The position numbers were made by a program, and so were the translations under genes. A stretch of DNA of 14,109 nucleotides from Dehalococcoidia bacterium. Lineage in GTDB: Bacteria > Chloroflexota > Dehalococcoidia > Dehalococcoidales > CSSed11-197. The notes beneath the pieces were generated by a model. The model was not told the origin of the DNA and searched no databases. It saw only the letters and a list, made by a program, of their open reading frames with translations. Where the stretch lies: positions 1 to 14,109 of the forward strand of contig PWTP01000138.1 of assembly GCA_003563865.1 (NCBI GenBank), read 5' to 3'. Shown piece after piece: positions 9,071-14,109 of this stretch (position 1 is its first letter; the number at the start of each line of letters is the position of its first letter).

Positions 9071-9106
9071 AAAAAATTGCGGGCATTTAAAAGACCGGCC
9101 TCTTTT
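9071..9106 (-). terminator. Weak candidate terminator after serA
   Basis: After the serA stop, the minus strand has AAAAGA-GGCCGG-TCTTTT (9089-9106), a 6-bp stem with a 6-nt loop, and then a run of seven T (from 9076 towards 9070). The stem is A/T-rich and the T-run is displaced by about 12 nt, so termination efficiency is doubtful. Confidence 0.3.
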
Positions 9107-9110
9107 CAGG

Positions 9111-10685
9111 TTACAGTTTTACCAGTTTGGCGTTATGCACATCGGGTATTTGTAAAATCTTCTGGCGTTCCTTTTCACTTAAAGGTTCATCAAGTGCCAT
9201 TATCATAATGGCCGGGCCTCGCGGTTTGGAGCGGCTCAAATGCATGTGGCTTACATTTATATCTGCTTCACCGGTAATTCTGCCGACTTCTCCGATGAGC
9301 CCGGGTCGGTCGATATGATCTGAAAACAGGAAATAACCACCGGTAGGGACAATATCAATCCAGAAATCATTAACCCGTACAATGTGTGATTCTCCTCGCA
9401 GGATAGTGCCGGCTGCCGATATGCACCCTTCCGATGTATCAACTTTCAGGCTAATCAAGTTGGGGAAATTTTCACAGGTGGCTTCTTTTTCTTCCACAAC
9501 CTTTATTCCCCGGTGGCTGGCCACTTTATTGGCATTTACCAGATTGACTCTTTCTTCGCTCAATCGGTCGAGTAAACCACCCAAAACAATAGCTTTAAGA
9601 ACATTGGTGTTGTAGTTAGCAATCTCTCCCTGGTATGTAATTGAAATTTTACGCATTTGACCTTCACCAAGATAGCTAACCAGCTGGCCAATCTGTCTGG
9701 CTACTTTAAGGTACGGGCCAATTATATTCATGGCTTCAGCTGAAATAAACGGAGCATTTACTGCATAACGGGCCGACCGTCCACTAAAGACATCAACTAT
9801 TTGTTTGGCTACCTCAGTAGCTGCCAGGGACTGAGCTTCCACTGTTGAAGCTCCCAAATGCGGAGTAACTATCACCTTGTCACTGCTAAAAAGAATGTTT
9901 TCAGTACAGGGTTCTTCCCGGAAGACATCAATTGCAGCACCGGCAATGCATCCTTCATTCAATGCCTCAAGTAAAGCCTCCTCATCAATAAGGCCCCCGC
10001 GGGCTGTATTAATTATCCGGGCATTTGGCTTCATAGTTGCCAGTTGATTTTTACCAATAATATTATGTGTAGCGTCGGTAAGAGGGGCATGAAGCGTAAT
10101 AAAATCAGCCTCTCGATACAGTTTTTCCAAAGAAACCATTTCGGCGTGTAATTGCTGGGCCCTTTCTTCAGAAACAAAAGGGTCGTAAGCCATAATTTTC
10201 ATTTCCAGGCCTGCAGCCCGTTGAGCTACTTCACTGCCAATGTTTCCCAGCCCGATAATACCCAGAACTTTATCCTTGACTTGAGTCCCTATGAATTCAG
10301 AGCGTTTCCATTGACAGGCTTTTAAAGAATTGTTTGCCTGCGGAATATGACGAGACAGTGCAAGCATAAGGGCAATTGTGTGCTCTGCGGCTGAGACAGT
10401 GTTTCCGGTAGGGGCATTTACTACAACTATACCCTTTTCAGTAGCTGCTTCTATGTCAATGTTATCCACCCCAACTCCTGCACGGCCGATGATAACCAGC
10501 TTGTTGGCAGCTAAAATTACAGGGGCGGTAACTTGAGTTTGAGAGCGGACTATCAATGCGTCATAGTTGCCAATAATCGAGACCAGTTCTTTTTCAGACA
10601 GATTGGGTTTAATGTCGACATCAGCAACTCTTCTGACCATTTCTATGCCATCTTTGGATATGGGGTCGGCAACGAGAACCTTCAT
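9111..10685 (-). CDS. serA: D-3-phosphoglycerate dehydrogenase, long ACT-domain form
   Basis: SerA oxidises 3-phosphoglycerate to 3-phosphohydroxypyruvate with NAD, the first committed step of serine synthesis. Features in 524 residues: a substrate domain with [12 protein letters not shown] (66-77), the NAD-binding [10 protein letters not shown] (141-150), catalytic Arg229 (NTARGG), Glu258 (FREEP) and His276 (TPHLGAST), then the extra ASB domain (about 320-445) typical of the Bacillus/Mycobacterium-type long form, and a C-terminal ACT domain (453-524, [14 protein letters not shown]) that in relatives senses L-serine. Feedback control by serine is therefore likely. ATG at 10685 has AAAGGAG 8 nt upstream, located in the final codons of the aminotransferase gene, which stops 3 nt before. 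These two consecutive pathway steps are thus co-transcribed and probably translationally coupled. Confidence 0.97.
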   Translation of the reverse strand: MKVLVADPISKDGIEMVRRVADVDIKPNLSEKELVSIIGNYDALIVRSQTQVTAPVILAANKLVIIGRAGVGVDNIDIEAATEKGIVVVNAPTGNTVSAAEHTIALMLALSRHIPQANNSLKACQWKRSEFIGTQVKDKVLGIIGLGNIGSEVAQRAAGLEMKIMAYDPFVSEERAQQLHAEMVSLEKLYREADFITLHAPLTDATHNIIGKNQLATMKPNARIINTARGGLIDEEALLEALNEGCIAGAAIDVFREEPCTENILFSSDKVIVTPHLGASTVEAQSLAATEVAKQIVDVFSGRSARYAVNAPFISAEAMNIIGPYLKVARQIGQLVSYLGEGQMRKISITYQGEIANYNTNVLKAIVLGGLLDRLSEERVNLVNANKVASHRGIKVVEEKEATCENFPNLISLKVDTSEGCISAAGTILRGESHIVRVNDFWIDIVPTGGYFLFSDHIDRPGLIGEVGRITGEADINVSHMHLSRSKPRGPAIMIMALDEPLSEKERQKILQIPDVHNAKLVKL

Positions 10686-10688
10686 TAA

Positions 10689-11780
10689 TTACGCTCCTTT
10701 ATAGCCAGCTCTGGGCAGAGTTTCCTTGAGGGCTGAAAAAACTGCCCGGATATCTTTTTCGTCAAACCAGCCAAGGTGTCCAACGCGGAATATTTTGCCA
10801 TCAAGTGTTTGCTGTCCTCCACCGAGGACAATGTCGTAATCCTCGCGCATTATTTTGGTTAGCATTTTGCTGTCTAACCCATCAGTGGCTCGAATTGCAG
10901 TGACGGTGTTTGAAGCAAACTTTTCATCAGCAAATAGTTTTAAACCTAAAGATTTAGCTGTTTGACGGGTTAGTTCAGCCAGGTTACGATGCCGCTCGAT
11001 GATGGCTGTCATTCCTTCTTCCAGCATCATCTTAAGGGCTACAGAAAGCCCGAAAAACACTGACATGGTGGGAGTCCATGGAGTTTGACCTTTTTCTGCT
11101 GATTTTTTTGCTTTACCAAAATCCCAATAAAAGCGTGGCATACTGGCCTCTTTGTAAGCATTCCAGGCAGCCGGACTTACACTTATCATAGCCAACCCTG
11201 GAGGCACCATCCAGCCTTTTTGTGAACCGGTTACGGTAACATCACAACCCCAGTCATCTACCGGCAGGTCTATTGAGCCCATGCTGGAAATGGCATCAAC
11301 CAGTAGCAGCTTGCCGGCTTCTTTGACGATTTTACTGATTGATTCAAGGTCATTCGTCACTCCGGTTGAAGTTTCGTTATGGGTAACCATAACGGCTTTA
11401 ATATCTGCATTGGCTTTGAGTGCGTCTTTAATAGGCTGGGGTTCAGCGGCACACCCCCACTCGAAATCGAGCGGTATAACTTCGGCTCCATAGGTTTTGG
11501 CAATGGAGGCAAAACGGTCACCAAAAACACCAATTGATACCGATAACACCTTATCACCGGGTGATAAGGTGTTAACCACGGCAGCCTCAAGTCCACCGGT
11601 GCCGGAACCGGACAGGATTAAAACATCGTTGTTTGTGCGAAAAATAGTTTTAAGATCGGCAGTTATTTGGCTTAAATACCGGGCAAATTGTGGGCCGCGG
11701 TGGTTGATCATTTGCCAGCTCATTGCTTCCAGCACTTCGGGAGGGCAGGGTGTTGGGCCGGGAATGCGTAAATTGCTCAT
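10689..11780 (-). CDS. Class-V aminotransferase (alanine-glyoxylate / phosphoserine aminotransferase type)
   Basis: This 363-residue PLP enzyme has the class-V layout: N-terminal RIPGPTPCPPEVLEAM (5-20), SGSGTGGLEAAV (57-68) holding the cofactor phosphate, THNETSTG (133-140), Asp162 in LLVDAISSMG contacting the pyridine ring, and GSQKGWMVPPG (185-195) with Schiff-base Lys188. It resembles the alanine-glyoxylate/serine-pyruvate group more than canonical SerC. Being directly followed by serA, its probable task is converting phosphohydroxypyruvate to phosphoserine with glutamate. This group has sometimes been annotated as a soluble hydrogenase 42-kDa subunit; nothing in the sequence supports hydrogenase activity. 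ATG at 11780 has AAGGAG (11787-11792) 6 nt upstream. It contains the 31-bp palindrome described separately, in a part encoding NTLSPGDKVL. Specificity between glyoxylate, pyruvate and phosphohydroxypyruvate cannot be decided here. Confidence 0.92.
   Translation of the reverse strand: MSNLRIPGPTPCPPEVLEAMSWQMINHRGPQFARYLSQITADLKTIFRTNNDVLILSGSGTGGLEAAVVNTLSPGDKVLSVSIGVFGDRFASIAKTYGAEVIPLDFEWGCAAEPQPIKDALKANADIKAVMVTHNETSTGVTNDLESISKIVKEAGKLLLVDAISSMGSIDLPVDDWGCDVTVTGSQKGWMVPPGLAMISVSPAAWNAYKEASMPRFYWDFGKAKKSAEKGQTPWTPTMSVFFGLSVALKMMLEEGMTAIIERHRNLAELTRQTAKSLGLKLFADEKFASNTVTAIRATDGLDSKMLTKIMREDYDIVLGGGQQTLDGKIFRVGHLGWFDEKDIRAVFSALKETLPRAGYKGA
11544..11574. repeat. 31-bp perfect palindrome (15-bp arms, 1-nt centre) inside the aminotransferase gene
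   Basis: TAACACCTTATCACC (11544-11558), a single central G (11559), then the exact reverse complement (11560-11574). It is fully within coding sequence for NTLSPGDKVL on the minus strand, starting about 70 codons into the gene. A 15-bp arm with this spacing is far beyond chance for 14 kb. It may be a regulator-binding site, a recombination or replication-associated site, or the product of quasipalindrome correction. Confidence 0.9.
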
Positions 11781-11808
11781 TTATAACTCCTTCGTTTGTC
11801 TGGTTGGT

Positions 11809-11837
11809 ATTATATCTGAAAACAGGGTTGCTATAAA
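11809..11837 (-). promoter_or_regulatory. Promoter of the aminotransferase-serA unit
   Basis: A consensus TATAAT (11809-11814) and TTTATA (11832-11837, 4 of 6) are spaced by 17 nt on the minus strand in the 60-nt gap after tyrS. Initiation near 11802 leaves a leader of about 22 nt that includes AAGGAG. There is no room for an attenuator or riboswitch, so control of the serine unit would act at this promoter or on SerA itself. Confidence 0.6.
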
Positions 11838-11840
11838 AGT

Positions 11841-13031
11841 TTAAACACACCTTACATAACGTCTTTTGCCTACCTTGACAACATCGCCCGGTTTAAGTTT
11901 GAAGTTAACATCTGTGATTGTTTGCCCGTCAACTTCAACCGCTTTCTGTATAACAAGCCGCTTGGCATCAGTCCGGCTTTTTGCCAGGCCGGCTGCCAAG
12001 ATAAACTCTCTAAGGCTGGTTGTCTGGTTTCCCAATTGACACTTTTCCACTTCTTGCGGCAGTTCCTTTTCCTGTATCGTACGCCGGAAATGGTTCTCAG
12101 CTTCAAGGGCAGCCTGGTTATCATATAAAAATTCTACAATCTGAAGGGCAAGACCTTTTTTTAGCTCCATAGGGTTAATACTTTCGTTATTCAAAGCAAC
12201 ACCGATGTTCATTAATTCTTTGTCATCAATATCTGTTAACAATTCATAGTAGGAGAATAACAGATCGTCCGGAATACTCATGATTTTCCCAAATATTTCC
12301 CTGGGAGGGTCGGCAATACCAACATAGTTACCCAGGCTTTTGCTCATTTTTTTGGTGCCGTCGGTTCCAACCAGAAGTGGTGTCATTAAAATGTCCTGAG
12401 GCTTCATTCCGATCATTGACTGTAGTTCTCTGCCGACTAAAAGGTTGAATTTTTGGTCCATACCCCCGAACTCAACATCTGCTTTAATAGCCACTGAATC
12501 ATAAGCTTGAAGCAATGGGTAAAGAAATTCAGTGATAGAAATCGGCTGATTGTTTTGATATCTGTGATTGAAATCCTCTCTGGCCAGCATTTGTGCCAGT
12601 GTAAATTTGCTGGTTAGACGGATAACATCACCAAGGTCAAAATCTGCAAACCATTCACTTTGCCAGCGGACTTCAGTATTACTTTTGTCAACCACTTTAA
12701 AAAATTGTTCCATATAGCTTTGAGCGTTGTTTTTTACCTGTTCAGCTGAAAGCATCGGTCGGGTAACCGACTGGCCACTGGGGTCACCGATTTGAGCAGT
12801 CCAGTCGCCTACAATTAAGACGACCTGATGGCCGAGTTCCTGAAACTGTCTTAGCTTTCTAAGGCCAACCATGTGGCCGAGGTGGATATCAGGAAAGCTT
12901 GGATCAAAGCCCTCTTTAAGCCGCAACTTTTTGCCTGAAAGCAATTTTTGTTTCAGATCTTCTTCGACAATAACCTCGGCTACACCCCGTTTGAGTAGTT
13001 TTTCTATTTGTTTTGGATTTATATCAATCAT
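11841..13031 (-). CDS. tyrS: Tyrosyl-tRNA synthetase (TyrZ-like type)
   Basis: TyrRS charges tRNA-Tyr with tyrosine in the cytoplasm. The 396-residue sequence has the class-I signatures: HIGH-type HLGH (50-53), GDWTAQIGDPSG (75-86), YPLLQAYDSV (171-180) and FGGMDQKFNLLVGR (188-201) of the tyrosine site, and KMSKS (228-232). An S4 RNA-binding domain (about 335-395) closes the protein. The HLGH form, the RQFQELGHQVVLIVGD block (61-76) and the short length point to the TyrZ-like bacterial group rather than the E. coli-like one. ATG at 13031 lies within the end of ribF (8-nt overlap), with AAAGGA about 13 nt upstream, so translation is likely coupled. No T-box leader is visible, as expected for an internal operon gene. 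Confidence 0.96.
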   Translation of the reverse strand: MIDINPKQIEKLLKRGVAEVIVEEDLKQKLLSGKKLRLKEGFDPSFPDIHLGHMVGLRKLRQFQELGHQVVLIVGDWTAQIGDPSGQSVTRPMLSAEQVKNNAQSYMEQFFKVVDKSNTEVRWQSEWFADFDLGDVIRLTSKFTLAQMLAREDFNHRYQNNQPISITEFLYPLLQAYDSVAIKADVEFGGMDQKFNLLVGRELQSMIGMKPQDILMTPLLVGTDGTKKMSKSLGNYVGIADPPREIFGKIMSIPDDLLFSYYELLTDIDDKELMNIGVALNNESINPMELKKGLALQIVEFLYDNQAALEAENHFRRTIQEKELPQEVEKCQLGNQTTSLREFILAAGLAKSRTDAKRLVIQKAVEVDGQTITDVNFKLKPGDVVKVGKRRYVRCV

Positions 13032-13962
13032 GAAAACCGTTTTTTCCTTTCAGAATTGCCTGAATCGTGTCAATATCTTTAATTATCTGCTCTCTTAATT
13101 TGAGTTCACTGTTGAACTTTAATTCATCCCGGATGCGTTCAACCATTTCAATTTTAACCTGTTTACCATAGAGTGTGCCAGTAAAATCTATCAAATGAAC
13201 CTCAACTTGCCTTTTACCAGAGCCAAATGTTGGCCCGGTACCGATGTTGGTGGCTGAAATAAACTTAACCCCATCTACACAGGCAACGGTAGCATAGACA
13301 CCATTTGGTGGCGTTACAAATTCGGGATCAAGGTTTATATTGGCTGTGGGAAAGCCAAGCCTTTTCCCGATTCCCCGTCCCTTTACGACACTGCCTCCGA
13401 TACTGAAGTAGCGCCCGAGTTGGTTGTTGGCTTTAGTGATATCACCGGAAGCTATAGCTTGACGTATAGCACTCGAAGAGACAATTTCACCTGAGATGAT
13501 AACCGGAGCTACTAATTCAACACCGAAACCTAATTCGTGGCCAAGGGACTCGATTGTTTCAATATCACCTTCCCGGTTGTAACCCATGGCAAAATCAAAA
13601 CCTAATACCAGCCCTTTCATATTGAGATGCCTGATGAGTAAAAGACAAAACTGCCTGGCACTGGTTTGAGCCAGCCGGTTTGAAAAACTGAGATACATAA
13701 CAAAATCTATCCCGTGGCTTTTAATTAATTTATCTTTGTCAGATAAGCTTGTAAGCTCTGGAGGCGGCCGCTGCCCTTTAACATAACCCAGCGGATGATT
13801 TTTAAAAGTGACTACCCCGCTGGTCAACTGTTGTTCATTGGCCTGCTTGACAAGCGTGGTCAGGAGTTTCTGGTGTCCCAGGTGAACTCCATCAAAGACA
13901 CCAACTGTAAGCAGTGTATTTCCTTCAGGTGTGAGGTTTGAAAGTTCATCTTCTAGAGACAT
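13024..13962 (-). CDS. ribF: Bifunctional riboflavin kinase / FMN adenylyltransferase
   Basis: RibF makes FMN from riboflavin and then FAD from FMN, with ATP. The N-terminal adenylyltransferase domain has VGVFDGVHLGH (20-30; usually GNFDGVHLGH), VTFKNHPLG (51-59), GFDFAMGYNREGD (121-133) and SSSAIR (162-167). The C-terminal kinase domain has GRGIGKRLGFPTANI (195-209), PNGVYA (219-224) and NIGTGPTFG. Length (312) is normal and both activities look intact; the Asn-to-Val change in GVFDG is the only notable deviation and is outside the HxGH catalytic pair. ATG at 13962 fits the usual distance to the first strand, but no ribosome site is apparent, and a TATACT sequence lies 1 nt upstream, which is too close to act as the -10 for this start. 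First gene of the ribF-tyrS unit. Confidence 0.96.
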   Translation of the reverse strand: MSLEDELSNLTPEGNTLLTVGVFDGVHLGHQKLLTTLVKQANEQQLTSGVVTFKNHPLGYVKGQRPPPELTSLSDKDKLIKSHGIDFVMYLSFSNRLAQTSARQFCLLLIRHLNMKGLVLGFDFAMGYNREGDIETIESLGHELGFGVELVAPVIISGEIVSSSAIRQAIASGDITKANNQLGRYFSIGGSVVKGRGIGKRLGFPTANINLDPEFVTPPNGVYATVACVDGVKFISATNIGTGPTFGSGKRQVEVHLIDFTGTLYGKQVKIEMVERIRDELKFNSELKLREQIIKDIDTIQAILKGKNGFHD

Positions 13963-14005
13963 AAGTATAAATCTTTGGCTGATATTAAGATCGCAATGAT
14001 TTCAT

Positions 14006-14035
14006 ATATTACCTTAACAAGAGCGATAAAGTAAA
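14006..14035 (-). promoter_or_regulatory. Possible promoter of the ribF-tyrS unit
   Basis: On the minus strand TTTACT (14030-14035) and TAATAT (14006-14011) are separated by 18 nt. Initiation near 13999 gives a leader of about 37 nt. No FMN riboswitch is visible in the 147 nt upstream of ribF that the window contains, though more could lie outside. Confidence 0.35.
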
Positions 14036-14109
14036 CCAGGGCACTGTGAAACAACAAGTTTAAACAGTATTGAAAGAGGTCCAGTTTAAGGTTGAGTTAA
14101 ATGTGATCT

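Noticed and set aside
10689..11780. Hydrogenase subunit identity sometimes given to this protein family
   Set aside because: All PLP-binding class-V aminotransferase residues are present (Asp162, Lys188), and there are no metal-binding motifs of hydrogenases.
11497..11844. 115-codon plus-strand frame opposite the aminotransferase start
   Set aside because: Mirrors the coding strand of a well-conserved gene and crosses its promoter; no independent support.
13963..13970. TATACT directly before ribF as a -10 box
   Set aside because: It ends 1 nt before the ATG, so transcription would begin inside the coding sequence; the upstream TTTACT/TAATAT pair is more sensible.

Overview
The window reads as a chromosomal housekeeping segment of a bacterium of the Dehalococcoidia type (Chloroflexota). 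This is inferred from three things: all genes lie on the minus strand in short, tightly packed transcription units; the FtsZ relative is the CetZ-like tubulin kind; and a SerA plus class-V aminotransferase pair, LigA, Pth, a DUF1015 protein, enolase and a TIGR00725-type protein occur together, an arrangement I associate with Dehalococcoides relatives. No database was consulted. There is no rRNA, tRNA, CRISPR array, insertion sequence or prophage, and no gene-free stretch over 300 bases. The largest gaps are 6792-6985 and the right edge 13963-14109.

Layout in the direction of transcription (right to left): ribF and tyrS (FAD synthesis, tyrosyl-tRNA synthetase) overlap by 8 nt. A phosphoserine/alanine-glyoxylate-type aminotransferase is followed 3 nt later by serA, making a serine unit with its own TATAAT promoter. 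ligA follows, with a promoter suggesting a leaderless mRNA, then a DUF1015 gene, then pth with a palindrome at its promoter. From a strong extended -10 promoter runs the last multigene unit: a TIGR00725/SLOG protein, enolase, a divergent TcmP-like protein overlapping enolase, the remains of a 2-hydroxyacyl-CoA dehydratase D-component gene, and GAPDH with a TTG start. A CetZ/FtsZ-like GTPase, cut by the left edge, has its own TTGACA promoter.

Metabolically, GAPDH and enolase flank the 3-phosphoglycerate pool from which SerA and the aminotransferase draw carbon for serine. DUF1015 carries a DGHHR motif reminiscent of ParB-like serine kinases, a speculative link to the same pathway.

The least ordinary signals are: (i) two 31-bp perfect inverted repeats inside coding sequences (11544-11574 in the aminotransferase, 2663-2693 in the TcmP-like gene); (ii) the broken dehydratase gene, whose N- and C-terminal parts are well preserved but in different frames with about 110 codons missing; (iii) the orphan, degenerate TcmP-like gene embedded in a glycolytic operon. 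I did not find convincing evidence of a new multi-gene system.
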